Assembly (NCBI GenBank): GCA_900768995.1
Contig: CAAGEZ010000062.1
Span: 1-60,563, forward strand
Length of the DNA stretch: 60,563 nucleotides
Direction: 5' to 3'
From: Oscillospiraceae bacterium
Lineage (GTDB): Bacteria > Bacillota > Clostridia > Oscillospirales > Ruminococcaceae
Each line of letters starts with the position of its first letter. The first letter of the stretch is position 1. Under the pieces are notes generated by a model. It was not told where the DNA came from. It saw only the letters and a program-made list of their open reading frames with translations, and made no database searches. Positions 7,840-16,048 of the stretch are shown piece after piece. The position numbers and the translations under genes were made by a program.

Positions 7840-8730
7840 ATGAAAAACACTGTTTTTACAGGTGCAGGCGTTGCTATCATCACTCCTATGAACGATGACG
7901 GCACTGTTAATTATGCCGCTCTCGGCGAGCTTATCGAAATGCAGATCGCAGGCGGAACAGACGCAATAATCATCTGCGGAACCACAGGCGAAAGCTCCAC
8001 CCTCACCGATGACGAGCACAGAGAATGCATTCGCTACACGATCGAAAAGGTAAACAAGAGAATACCCGTTATCGCAGGCACAGGAAGCAACGATACCGCT
8101 TATGCGATAGAGCTTTCCAAGGATGCCGAGGCAATGGGCGCAGACGGACTTCTCGTTGTTACCCCCTACTACAACAAGACCTCCCAGAGAGGACTTGTGG
8201 CTCACTACACAGCTATCGCAGACGCTGTAAATATCCCCATTATCCTCTACAATGTTCCCTCCAGAACAGGCGTGAACATTTCTCTCGATACTTACAAGGC
8301 TCTTGCGGAGCATAAGAACATCGTTGCCGCAAAGGAAGCAAGCGGCAACATCTCCGCTATCGCAAAGCTCATTGCCGAGTGCGGCGACAAGCTTGACGTT
8401 TACAGCGGCAATGATGACCAGATTGTGCCTATTATGGCTCTCGGCGGAAAGGGCGTTATCTCCGTTCTTTCAAACGTTGCCCCCAAGCTTACCCACGAGA
8501 TCGCACAGCTCTGCCTCGACAACAACTGCGCAGAAGCTGCAAAGCTCGCAGCAAAGTCTCTTCACCTTGCAAATGCCCTCTTCATTGACGTTAACCCCAT
8601 TCCCGTAAAGGCTGCCCTCAATATGATGGAAATTGACGCAGGTCCCTGCCGTCTCCCTCTCTATGAAATGGAGGACGCTAAAAAGGAAGCTCTTGCGGCA
8701 GCTCTCAGAGAAGCAGGTCTTATCAAGTAA
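7840..8730 (+). CDS. dapA: 4-hydroxy-tetrahydrodipicolinate synthase
   Basis: Condenses pyruvate with aspartate semialdehyde, the first committed lysine step. The 296 residues show the N-terminal GAGVAIITPM, the GTTGESSTL motif near residue 47, the tyrosine of ILYNVPSRTG near 137 and the Schiff-base lysine in VAAKEASGN near 165. AAAGGA precedes the ATG by 9 bp. It is the third gene of the riboswitch operon. A strong hairpin between it and dapB may cap or attenuate the message. Confidence 0.97.
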   Translation: MKNTVFTGAGVAIITPMNDDGTVNYAALGELIEMQIAGGTDAIIICGTTGESSTLTDDEHRECIRYTIEKVNKRIPVIAGTGSNDTAYAIELSKDAEAMGADGLLVVTPYYNKTSQRGLVAHYTAIADAVNIPIILYNVPSRTGVNISLDTYKALAEHKNIVAAKEASGNISAIAKLIAECGDKLDVYSGNDDQIVPIMALGGKGVISVLSNVAPKLTHEIAQLCLDNNCAEAAKLAAKSLHLANALFIDVNPIPVKAALNMMEIDAGPCRLPLYEMEDAKKEALAAALREAGLIK

Positions 8731-8739
8731 TTTTAATGA

Positions 8740-8777
8740 GGGCGGCGTGGTTCATACAGCTATGCCGCCCGTTTTGT
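8740..8777 (+). terminator. Intercistronic hairpin between dapA and dapB
   Basis: GGGCGGCGTGG (8740-8750) pairs with CTATGCCGCCC (8760-8770) over 11 bp with two G-U pairs, and is followed by GTTTTGT. The T run is short, so it may be a partial terminator or an RNA processing and stability hairpin. Confidence 0.55.
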
Positions 8778-8812
8778 AAACTCTCACAATTTCTGCGAAA
8801 GGAATGTTAAAT

Positions 8813-9574
8813 ATGATAAAAGTCACCATTACAGGTGCAAACGGCAAAATGGGTCACGTTATCACCTCTATCATTGAAGAGCGTGATGACTGCACAGTTA
8901 TCAGCGGAATTGACCACAACACCGCCGAAAACGGCAAATATCCCATTGTTTACGAGCCTTCCCTGCTTCCCGAAAAGCCCGATGTAATAATAGATTTCTC
9001 CCACCCCTCCGCCCTTGACGATCTTCTTGAATACTGTCTTTCAACAGGAACACCCGCAGTTATCGCCACCACAGGCTTCTCCGATGAGCAGATTGCAAAG
9101 ATAAAGTCAGCGGCAGAACAGGTGCCCATTTTCTTCTCCTTCAATATGTCCCTCGGCATCAATCTCCTTGCAAGCCTTGCCAAAACAGCCGCAAAGCTCC
9201 TGGGCGGACAGTTTGACATTGAGATAGTGGAAAAGCACCATAATCAGAAGATCGACGCACCCAGCGGAACCGCAATTATGCTTGGCAACGCCATAAACAG
9301 CGTTCTTGATAACAAGTACCACTTTGAATATGACCGCCACGCTCACAGAATGAAGCGTGAGAAGTACGAGATAGGTATGCACTCTATCCGTGGCGGCACA
9401 ATTGTGGGCGAGCACGATATCATCTTTGCGGGCAGAGACGAGGTCATCACCCTTTCCCACTCCGCAGCATCAAAGGAAGTTTTCGCAGTTGGCGCAGTGA
9501 ATGCCGCTGTTTTCCTTGCAGCTCAGGGCGCAGGACTTTATGATATGTCCGATGTTATCAATGAGCTGAAATGA
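8813..9574 (+). CDS. dapB: 4-hydroxy-tetrahydrodipicolinate reductase
   Basis: Reduces the DapA product to tetrahydrodipicolinate using NAD(P)H. The Rossmann motif TITGANGKMG is at the N-terminus, the catalytic EKHHNQKIDAPSGTA motif near residue 142-156, and the C-terminal GREGVI-like part is represented by FAGRDEVITLSHSA. Two ATGs, 8804 and 8813, are possible; AAAGGA (8798-8803) directly abuts the first, so the second, 9 bp away, is the better start (253 residues). Last gene of the lysine operon, followed by a strong terminator. Confidence 0.95.
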   Translation: MIKVTITGANGKMGHVITSIIEERDDCTVISGIDHNTAENGKYPIVYEPSLLPEKPDVIIDFSHPSALDDLLEYCLSTGTPAVIATTGFSDEQIAKIKSAAEQVPIFFSFNMSLGINLLASLAKTAAKLLGGQFDIEIVEKHHNQKIDAPSGTAIMLGNAINSVLDNKYHFEYDRHAHRMKREKYEIGMHSIRGGTIVGEHDIIFAGRDEVITLSHSAASKEVFAVGAVNAAVFLAAQGAGLYDMSDVINELK

Positions 9575-9589
9575 TTTCACCCCAAAAGC

Positions 9590-9636
9590 AAAACAGGCAT
9601 AGCTTCGCATATCAACGGAGCTATGCCTGTTTTTTA
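9590..9636. terminator. Bidirectional terminator between dapB and the SMI1/KNR4 gene
   Basis: AAACAGGCATAGCT (9591-9604) pairs perfectly with AGCTATGCCTGTTT (9619-9632), flanked by an A run on the left and a T run on the right. It serves the converging genes on both strands. Confidence 0.9.
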
Positions 9637-10233
9637 TCGGAAAATATCAGCCTTTTTAAACCTCATGCTTTCAAATTCGTTTGCAAGCTCTTTGGGACTT
9701 CTTCCCAAAAGTCTTGCTTTATTTTTATCCGAAAGATACTCCAGATGTGCTTTCCAATGTTCCCCCTCAGTATTTTCACCGCACGCAGCCGCACCAAGCA
9801 TTGCAGTATAAAGAAAATCATCAAATGAATCGGCAATGATCTCAGGTGTATCACAGTCATCGTGAAGCACAAGAGCCACACTCGGCTCGGAAGCTTTGGC
9901 AGTGTAAACAAAGCAGTAAATATCCCCTGTTCCCATTTTTGCAAAGGGTATCAGCTTTACATCTTCATTCAGCACAGAACCGTCGCTGTCCTTTTTCCAC
10001 AAAAGCCATTCATTAAGTTCACCGAGATATTCACTTATCTCATTAAAAAATATCGGCTCACAATCACAGTCAAGCATCAGAAAGGCACTCGGGTCATTAA
10101 TGTATCGCTGCCTGTTCTCCCAGAATTCGGGCTGTGACAATTCAAGCCACTCCATTGCCCCCGTTTCATAGATACTGTGCCACTTTTGCGGAAAAGCTGT
10201 GCCGATATTGCTTTCAAGCTCTGATAATTTCAT
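9634..10233 (-). CDS. SMI1/KNR4 (SUKH) family protein
   Basis: The 199-residue protein looks like the SUKH fold: an amphipathic N-terminus (MKLSELESNIGTAFPQKWHSIY), an acidic LDCDCEPIFFNEI stretch, then DIYCFVYTAKASEPSVALVLHDDC and a helical DSFDDFLYTAML segment. Bacterial SUKH proteins are often immunity proteins against polymorphic or contact-dependent toxins, but many occur alone. No toxin gene is adjacent. GGAGG precedes the ATG by 8 bp, and the gene has its own promoter at 10271-10298, divergent from the next gene. Assignment to SUKH is by eye. Confidence 0.7.
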   Translation of the reverse strand: MKLSELESNIGTAFPQKWHSIYETGAMEWLELSQPEFWENRQRYINDPSAFLMLDCDCEPIFFNEISEYLGELNEWLLWKKDSDGSVLNEDVKLIPFAKMGTGDIYCFVYTAKASEPSVALVLHDDCDTPEIIADSFDDFLYTAMLGAAACGENTEGEHWKAHLEYLSDKNKARLLGRSPKELANEFESMRFKKADIFR

Positions 10234-10270
10234 TTCATTGTCCTCCGATACTATATATTATATTAAGAAA

Positions 10271-10298
10271 ATTATAACACATTTATTTTGTTTGTCAA
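10271..10298 (-). promoter_or_regulatory. Promoter of the SMI1/KNR4 gene
   Basis: On the minus strand: TTGACA (10293-10298), 16-bp spacer, TATAAT (10271-10276). It is divergent from the promoter at 10316. Confidence 0.75.
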
Positions 10299-10315
10299 CC
10301 TTAATTTTATTCCTG

Positions 10316-10344
10316 TTGCACTTTTTCTGGAGTTGTGCTATAAT
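10316..10344 (+). promoter_or_regulatory. Promoter of the gene at 10366
   Basis: TTGCAC (10316-10321), 17-bp spacer, TATAAT (10339-10344). It fixes the start at 10366 rather than any upstream in-frame codon. Confidence 0.75.
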
Positions 10345-10365
10345 ACAAAGCAAGGAAGTGAAACA

Positions 10366-11076
10366 ATGACGAGCTTTGAATTTGAAAATATTTACCACAC
10401 AAAAGAATATCAGTCCCAAAGAAATGACTATCTGAGCGGCATAGTTGCCCCCGAAAACAAAGGAGAAACAGAAAAAATCCCACTCGATGCAGGATTTTTT
10501 CTTATGAGCACTGAATATACATTAAAAAAGCAGGGCAATATAAGCAAAACAGCTTATGAACAGTCGCTTATTTCCCCCGACGGCACAAAGATCCACAGCT
10601 GGCAGATAGCCGACAGCCACGATTTCACCGACTTTGCCTCAATTTTCACCCATTCCGACAGCAGGCTTTACTTTATTTACAAAGAGGACCTTTACGGCTA
10701 CAGCGTCCTGCGGCTGTCCGACCGAAAGGAGCTTCATTACATTCCGAGAGGTATCGTCACCGACGGCAAATTTATGGGCGAATCCTTTATAATGACCGAT
10801 TTTCACTACTGCCGTGAGAACGATATTGCCGCTGCAGGAGGCTGTTTCTGGGCAGCGCCATATGACACGGCGCTCCTTGATATGACCTCTCCCCTCTCCG
10901 AGCCGAAAAAGCTTGTCACCGTTCACGATATAATTGACCCGAATTATGAAAATGACACTCTTGAGGACATTGATTTCAAAAAATGGGATAACGGTTTCCT
11001 TGTCCTTGAAGCCGATGCCGTTAAGGAAGAGTTAAGATTTTCTACGGAAAATCTCAGACATTTTATGGCAATATGA
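10366..11076 (+). CDS. Hypothetical protein, 236 residues
   Basis: I do not recognise this family. The ATG at 10366 follows AGGAAG by 7 bp and a clear promoter. There is no signal peptide or membrane helix. The chain has alternating short hydrophobic strands and charged turns (for example SRLYFIYKEDLYGYSVLRLS and FIMTDFHYCREND), suggesting a beta-rich, possibly propeller-like fold. It is monocistronic, divergent from the SMI1/KNR4 gene with a 132-bp shared regulatory region. The next 123 bp (11077-11199) is AT-rich and shows nothing. Confidence 0.75.
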   Translation: MTSFEFENIYHTKEYQSQRNDYLSGIVAPENKGETEKIPLDAGFFLMSTEYTLKKQGNISKTAYEQSLISPDGTKIHSWQIADSHDFTDFASIFTHSDSRLYFIYKEDLYGYSVLRLSDRKELHYIPRGIVTDGKFMGESFIMTDFHYCRENDIAAAGGCFWAAPYDTALLDMTSPLSEPKKLVTVHDIIDPNYENDTLEDIDFKKWDNGFLVLEADAVKEELRFSTENLRHFMAI

Positions 11077-11199
11077 TCGCTTATAAATATGAATTTTTTA
11101 TAAATTATCTTTTGAAGTATCATTTTGTATAAAATGTACAAAGAATATATTTTGAATAATAACAAGATAACGAAATTGTGCAAATTGGGCAAAAAGCCT

Positions 11200-11227
11200 T
11201 TGACTTTTTCTGATTTTATGGTACAAT
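11200..11227 (+). promoter_or_regulatory. Promoter of minD-mgsA
   Basis: TTGACT (11200-11205), 16-bp spacer, TACAAT (11222-11227). It leaves a transcribed leader of about 130 nt before minD. Confidence 0.65.
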
Positions 11228-11250
11228 AATAGTAATAGGTCTGCGCTCAT

Positions 11251-11350
11251 TGTCTGCTATAAAGCAGACAAGCTGTTTTTTTGCAAAACAGTGCTGTCCC
11301 AACCGCAGTACAGGACAGCAGGTGCATAACCGTCTATTCCACAACTGCGG
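11251..11350 (+). ncRNA. Structured 5' leader of minD with predicted pseudoknot
   Basis: There are three tandem hairpins: TGTCTGCT/AGCAGACA (11251-11258 with 11263-11270, 8 bp), CTGTTTT/AAAACAG (11273-11279 with 11285-11291, 7 bp) and TGCTGTCC/GGACAGCA (11292-11299 with 11313-11320, 8 bp). The loop of the third contains CCGCAGT (11303-11309), which is exactly complementary to ACTGCGG (11344-11350), 6 bp before the GGAG ribosome binding site (11357-11360). This matches no riboswitch class I can name. A cis-regulatory role on minD translation is inference. Confidence 0.6.
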
Positions 11351-11365
11351 AGAAATGGAGCCTCT

Positions 11366-12112
11366 ATGTCTAAAATTATTGCAATAACTTCCGGTAAGGG
11401 CGGCACCGGCAAATCCTCAATCTGCTCCGAGCTTGGTTTTGCATTGGCAAAGCAGGGTCACAGAACACTTATTATAGAGCTTGACTTCGGTCTCAGATGC
11501 CTCGACATTATGCTTGGTGTCAAAGATGACATTAAATACGACCTTGGCAGCGTTTTAAAGGGCGAATGCGATATCTACAAAGCTACAACACAGGTAAAGA
11601 TCGCCACAAACCTCAGCATCGTCTGCGCTCCCGAGGACCCCTTTGCAAAGGTCGATGCAGAGACTATCAAGAACATCTGTCAGGAAATGAGAAAATATTA
11701 TGAGTACATAATCGTTGATACCTCTGCCGGTACCAACGCAAGTGTATTTGACGTTGTTGAACAGTCTGACCTTATCCTCATCAACACAACTCCCGACCCT
11801 GTCTGCGTAAGAGACGCACGCACAATGTCCGACGAGTTCTACAAGAGAGGAAACAAGAAGCAGCGTCTTATCATCAACAAGGTAAATCCTGACCTCTTCA
11901 AGGCTGACCTTATCGTTGACCTTGACGAGATAATCGACACCGTAGGCGTTCAGCTCATCGGCGTTATTCCCGATGATGACGCAGTTGTCATCGCCACATC
12001 AAGAGGCGAGCCCCTGCCTTCAACATCGCTTGCATTCAAAGCATTCGACGCAATTTCAAAGAGAATCAAGGGTGAGGACGTTCCTCTCAGCTTCAAGGTC
12101 CTTCTTCAGTAA
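11366..12112 (+). CDS. minD: MinD-family septum-site ATPase
   Basis: A ParA/MinD P-loop ATPase that normally acts at the membrane to place the division site. The deviant Walker A motif GKGGTGKSS is at residues 10-18, the switch region ELDFGLRCLDIMLG near 38-51, the Walker B IIVDTSAGTN near 117, and INKVNPD near 170. GGAG precedes the ATG by 5 bp. The C-terminus (SKRIKGEDVPLSFKVLLQ) does not show the amphipathic membrane-targeting helix usual in MinD. No minC or minE is in view; the operon partner is mgsA, with which minD is also grouped in other Clostridia. Confidence 0.88.
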   Translation: MSKIIAITSGKGGTGKSSICSELGFALAKQGHRTLIIELDFGLRCLDIMLGVKDDIKYDLGSVLKGECDIYKATTQVKIATNLSIVCAPEDPFAKVDAETIKNICQEMRKYYEYIIVDTSAGTNASVFDVVEQSDLILINTTPDPVCVRDARTMSDEFYKRGNKKQRLIINKVNPDLFKADLIVDLDEIIDTVGVQLIGVIPDDDAVVIATSRGEPLPSTSLAFKAFDAISKRIKGEDVPLSFKVLLQ

Positions 12113-12148
12113 GATAAGTGAAGTTTAAAGGGAAAGGAATGATTTGAA

Positions 12149-12553
12149 ATGAATATTGCACTCATAGCACACGATTCAAAGAAAGAGCTGCTCGTTCAGT
12201 TCTGCATTGCCTACTGCGGCATTTTATCAAGACACAATCTCTGCGCCACAGGCACCACAGGAAAAATGGTAGCTCAGGCGACAGGACTCAATATCCAGCG
12301 TTATCTCAGCGGTTCACAGGGCGGCGACCAGCAGATAAGTGCACGTATCTCCTGCAACGAGATCGACCTTCTTCTGTTTTTCAGAGACCCCCTCTCGCCC
12401 AAGCCCCACGAGCCAAACGAAATGAATCTTCTCAGACTCTGCGATGTTCATAACATTCCCGTCGCAACAAACATTGCCACTGCCGAAGCTCTTATCCACG
12501 CCCTTGAAAGAGGCGACCTTGACTGGAGACAGCTTCTCAACCCAGTTGACTGA
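12149..12553 (+). CDS. mgsA: Methylglyoxal synthase
   Basis: Converts dihydroxyacetone phosphate to methylglyoxal and phosphate, a bypass of lower glycolysis. The 134-residue length fits. Conserved points are AHDSKK at 8-13 (catalytic histidine), TGTTGKM near 37, the SGSQGGDQQISARI segment near 52-65 with the catalytic aspartate, and LLLFFRDPL near 72. AAAGGA precedes the ATG by 10 bp. Second gene after minD (36-bp gap). No clear terminator follows before the T-box promoter. Confidence 0.95.
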   Translation: MNIALIAHDSKKELLVQFCIAYCGILSRHNLCATGTTGKMVAQATGLNIQRYLSGSQGGDQQISARISCNEIDLLLFFRDPLSPKPHEPNEMNLLRLCDVHNIPVATNIATAEALIHALERGDLDWRQLLNPVD

Positions 12554-12572
12554 TAAAATTTCTTTTCCGCCC

Positions 12573-12601
12573 TTGACAAAGAGCGGAAAATGCTGTATAA
12601 T
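12573..12601 (+). promoter_or_regulatory. Promoter of hisS-aspS
   Basis: TTGACA (12573-12578), 17-bp spacer, TATAAT (12596-12601), directly upstream of the T-box leader. Confidence 0.9.
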
Positions 12602-12628
12602 AATATGCGTAATATTTATCAAAAGCTT

Positions 12629-12851
12629 TGACACGGAAGATTAGCCGCAGAGGTTCTCTCAGAGAGGGCGTGTTTGCTGAAAACGCTCAGAACAGCTGCC
12701 GTGAACGACAACCGAAGAGCTGCGGGGAGATAACAATTTCCGACGTATTCCTGCGTTAAAGGATAAAAGGCACGGTTTATCCGTGCAAATACGGGTGGCA
12801 CCACGATACACAGTCGTCCCGAATGTTATCATTCGGCGACGGCTTTTTTGT
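12629..12851 (+). ncRNA. T-box leader of hisS-aspS
   Basis: The T-box sequence GGGTGGCACCACGA is at 12793-12806, in the usual AATACGGGTGGNACC context. Upstream are an AGAGAG motif (about 12659-12666) and a GCTGAAAA (GNTG-like) stretch. The terminator stem (12813-12825 with 12830-12843) ends in TTTTTT. The candidate specifier is GAC (12707-12709, inside GTGAACGACAACCG), which would read uncharged tRNA-Asp; I see no CAC histidine codon at this place. Family behaviour: uncharged tRNA stabilises the antiterminator and raises hisS-aspS expression. Confidence 0.92.
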
Positions 12852-12882
12852 TTGTAAAAAATTATTATGAAAGGACAGAATT

Positions 12883-14175
12883 ATGGAGCTTATTACCACA
12901 AGGATCAAGGGAATGGAGGACGTTGTTCCCGCTGATGTTCACAAATGGCAGACTGTTGAAAGCGTAGCCGCAGATGTTGCCGAAAATTACGGATTCAGGG
13001 AGATCCGTATCCCCACATTTGAAAACACCGACCTTTTCGTCCGCTCCGTAGGCGAGACCACCGACGTGGTCCAGAAGGAAATGTTCACCGTTATGGGCAG
13101 AGAGAGCAAGTTCACCCTCCGTCCCGAGGGCACAGCAGGCACTATCAGAGCCGTTTTGCAGAACGGACTTCTGAATGAAGCACTGCCTCAGAAGGTTTTC
13201 TACATTCTCTCCTGTTTCCGCCACGAAAAGCCTCAGGCAGGCAGACTTTGGGAGTTTCACCAATTCGGTGCTGAAATGGTAGGAAGTGCATCTCCTGCTG
13301 CGGACGCCGAGATGATATCAATGGTAAACAGCGTTATCGAGAAGATAGGTCTCAAGGACATTGAGCTGCACATCAACTCTATCGGCTGCCCTCACTGCCG
13401 TGCAAAATATTATGAAAAGCTGAGAGAATTTTTCGAGCCCAATAAGGATAAGCTCTGCGGAACCTGTCAGTCAAGACTTGAAAAGAATCCTATGAGAATA
13501 CTGGACTGCAAGAGTGAAATTTGCCGTGAGATCGGCAAGGACGCTCCTCTTATGGTGGATTTTCTCTGCGACGAGTGCAGGGAGCATTTCGAGACACTTA
13601 AAAAATATCTTGACGAAATGGGCATAAAATATTCCGTTGATCCCAAGATAGTCAGAGGCCTTGACTACTACACCAAGACCGTTTTCGAGTTCATCACCAC
13701 CTCCATCGGCGCACAGGGTACTGTCTGCGGCGGCGGAAGATATGACGGACTTATCGAGGAAATGGGCGGAAATCCCACTCCTGCCCTGGGCTTTGCAATG
13801 GGTCTCGAGCGCCTCATTATGACAATGGAAAAACAGGGCTGCGAGTTCATCTCTCCCCGTGAATGTGATATTTACATCGGCTCAATGGGCGAAGCTGCGG
13901 GCATAAAGGCTGCATCTCTCGTGAAGTCTCTCCGTGACGAGGGCTACCGTGCGGAATGGGACGTTATGGGCAGAGGCGTCAAGGCTCAGATGAAATATGC
14001 AAACAAGATCGGCTCTGCATTCTCAATGATACTTGGCGACAACGAGCTTGCGGAGGGCAAGGCAAAGCTCAAAAATATGAAGAGCGGCGAGGAAACTATA
14101 ATTGCTCTCGACGGCAGCTTTATCGACAATTTTGCGAATATCCACACAGCTGATATGCTGGCATCGGAATTTTGA
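12883..14175 (+). CDS. hisS: Histidyl-tRNA synthetase
   Basis: Class II synthetase charging tRNA-His. The 430 residues show the N-terminal KGMEDVVPADVHKW, motif 1 around FREIRIPTFE, motif 2 CFRHEKPQAGRLWEFHQFGAE (about residues 111-131), the histidine-specific GLDYYTKTVFEF near 260 and motif 3 ALGFAMGLERLI near 305, followed by an anticodon-binding domain. GAAAGGA precedes the ATG. It is the first gene of the T-box operon, 27 bp before aspS. Confidence 0.97.
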   Translation: MELITTRIKGMEDVVPADVHKWQTVESVAADVAENYGFREIRIPTFENTDLFVRSVGETTDVVQKEMFTVMGRESKFTLRPEGTAGTIRAVLQNGLLNEALPQKVFYILSCFRHEKPQAGRLWEFHQFGAEMVGSASPAADAEMISMVNSVIEKIGLKDIELHINSIGCPHCRAKYYEKLREFFEPNKDKLCGTCQSRLEKNPMRILDCKSEICREIGKDAPLMVDFLCDECREHFETLKKYLDEMGIKYSVDPKIVRGLDYYTKTVFEFITTSIGAQGTVCGGGRYDGLIEEMGGNPTPALGFAMGLERLIMTMEKQGCEFISPRECDIYIGSMGEAAGIKAASLVKSLRDEGYRAEWDVMGRGVKAQMKYANKIGSAFSMILGDNELAEGKAKLKNMKSGEETIIALDGSFIDNFANIHTADMLASEF

Positions 14176-14202
14176 TCTACACTTGAAAGGAAGTTAATAA
14201 AA

Positions 14203-15981
14203 ATGGCAGACAATATGAAAGGACTTAAGCGCACACATTACTGCGGCGAAGTCGAGGGCATCGGCAGCGAAGTGACCGTAGGCGGCTATGTTCAGAAAGC
14301 AAGAGACCTTGGAAATCTCGTTTTCATCGACCTGAGAGACAGAACGGGCATCGTTCAGCTCGCATTTGACGACAGCACCGACAGGGCTGTTTTTGAAAAG
14401 GCATCTTCCTGCCGCTCCGAATACGTCCTTATGGCAAAGGGCGTTGTCCGTGAAAGAGAGAGCAAGAACGCCGATATCAAGACAGGAAACATCGAAATTT
14501 ACGTTACCGACCTCCGTATTCTCGCAAAGGCTCAGACACCTCCTTTCGAGATAGTTGACAACTCCAACACAAACGAGGAGCTTCGTCTCAAATACCGTTA
14601 CCTTGACCTCCGCAGAAGACCTCTCCAGCGCAACATCATTATGAGAAGCAAAATTGCCAAGACCGCCCGTGATTATTTCTACGAGAACGGCTTTATCGAG
14701 ATCGAAACTCCTATGATGATAAAGTCCACCCCTGAGGGCGCACGTGACTATCTCGTTCCCTCCCGTGTTCACCCCGGCAGCTTCTATGCTCTCCCCCAGT
14801 CTCCTCAGATATACAAGCAGCTCCTTATGATCGCAGGCTATGACCGTTATATCCAGCTTGCCCGCTGCTTCCGTGACGAGGATCTGAGAGCCGACAGACA
14901 GCCCGAATTTACTCAGATAGACCTTGAAATGTCCTTCGTTGACACCGAGGATATTATGCAGATGGCTGAGGGCTTTGTAAGACGTCTTTTCAAGGACGTT
15001 CTTGGCAAGGATATCCCCACTCCCCTGCCCAGAATGAAGTACACCGAGGCTATGGAGCGCTACGGCTCCGACAAGCCCGACACACGCTTCGGAATGGAGA
15101 TAACTGACCTTACCGATACCGTCAAAAACTACGGCTTCGGCGTGTTCACATCTGCCATTGAAAACGGCGGCACAGTCCGCTGCATCACCGCAAAGAACGC
15201 CGCAGGCACATTCACAAGAAAAGAGATCGACAAGCTCACCGAATATGTCAAGGGCATCGGCGTAAAGGGTCTCGCATATATCAGATGGGTAGATGACGCA
15301 CCCAACTGCTCTTTCGGCAAATTCTTAGGCGAGGGCGAGCTTGACGCTATCCTTGCAAAGGCAGGCGCAGAAAAGGGCGATGTTGTATTCATCATTGCCG
15401 ACAAGAAGAACACCGTTCTCACATCTCTCGGCGCACTGAGACTGAAAACCGCCAAGCAGCTCGACATTATCCCTGAGGGAATGTTCAATTTCCTGTGGAT
15501 AACCGAGTTCCCCTTCTTCGAGTGGAACGAGGAAACTCAGCACTGGGACGCTATGCACCACCCCTTCACAATGCCTATGGACGAGTGCCTCCAGTATCTT
15601 GACACCGCACCCGAAAAGGTATTTGCAAAAGCATATGACCTTGTTCTGAACGGCACAGAGCTTTCCAGCGGCTCTATCAGAATCACAGATTACGAGCTCC
15701 AGCAGAAGATGTTTGAGTCTCTCGGTCTCACTGATGAGGAAATTCAGGCAAAGTTCGGCTTCCTTGTTGATGCGTATAAATACGGCGCAGCTCCCCACGG
15801 CGGAATGGGCATCGGTCTTGACCGTCTGGCAATGATAATGTGCGGTGCTGACAGCCTCCGTGACGTTACCGCATTCCCCAAGGTTCAGAACGCCTCCGAG
15901 CTTATGAGTGACTGCCCTGCAAAGGTCGATGACGAGAGTCTTGACATTCTCGGCATCAAGGTCGTTAAAACTGAGGAATAA
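14203..15981 (+). CDS. aspS: Aspartyl-tRNA synthetase
   Basis: Class IIb synthetase of the long bacterial type (592 residues): N-terminal OB-fold anticodon domain (LVFIDLRDRTGIVQL), motif 2 ARCFRDEDLRADRQPEFTQ near residue 220, the GAD insertion domain in the middle (about 290-420), and motif 3 GGMGIGLDRLAMI near the C-terminus. GAAAGGAAG precedes the ATG. It ends the hisS-aspS operon before a strong terminator. The candidate T-box specifier GAC is consistent with this gene rather than hisS setting the signal. Confidence 0.97.
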   Translation: MADNMKGLKRTHYCGEVEGIGSEVTVGGYVQKARDLGNLVFIDLRDRTGIVQLAFDDSTDRAVFEKASSCRSEYVLMAKGVVRERESKNADIKTGNIEIYVTDLRILAKAQTPPFEIVDNSNTNEELRLKYRYLDLRRRPLQRNIIMRSKIAKTARDYFYENGFIEIETPMMIKSTPEGARDYLVPSRVHPGSFYALPQSPQIYKQLLMIAGYDRYIQLARCFRDEDLRADRQPEFTQIDLEMSFVDTEDIMQMAEGFVRRLFKDVLGKDIPTPLPRMKYTEAMERYGSDKPDTRFGMEITDLTDTVKNYGFGVFTSAIENGGTVRCITAKNAAGTFTRKEIDKLTEYVKGIGVKGLAYIRWVDDAPNCSFGKFLGEGELDAILAKAGAEKGDVVFIIADKKNTVLTSLGALRLKTAKQLDIIPEGMFNFLWITEFPFFEWNEETQHWDAMHHPFTMPMDECLQYLDTAPEKVFAKAYDLVLNGTELSSGSIRITDYELQQKMFESLGLTDEEIQAKFGFLVDAYKYGAAPHGGMGIGLDRLAMIMCGADSLRDVTAFPKVQNASELMSDCPAKVDDESLDILGIKVVKTEE

Positions 15982-15998
15982 ATTTGAGATAATATAAG

Positions 15999-16040
15999 AA
16001 ACGGACTGCCCTCCGATTGGAAAGCAGTCCGTTTTATTTT
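15999..16040. terminator. Bidirectional terminator between aspS and mutS2
   Basis: AAACGGACTGC (15999-16009) pairs with GCAGTCCGTTT (16024-16034), then TATTTT. Suitable for both converging genes. Confidence 0.85.
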
Positions 16041-16048
16041 GTCTCAGA

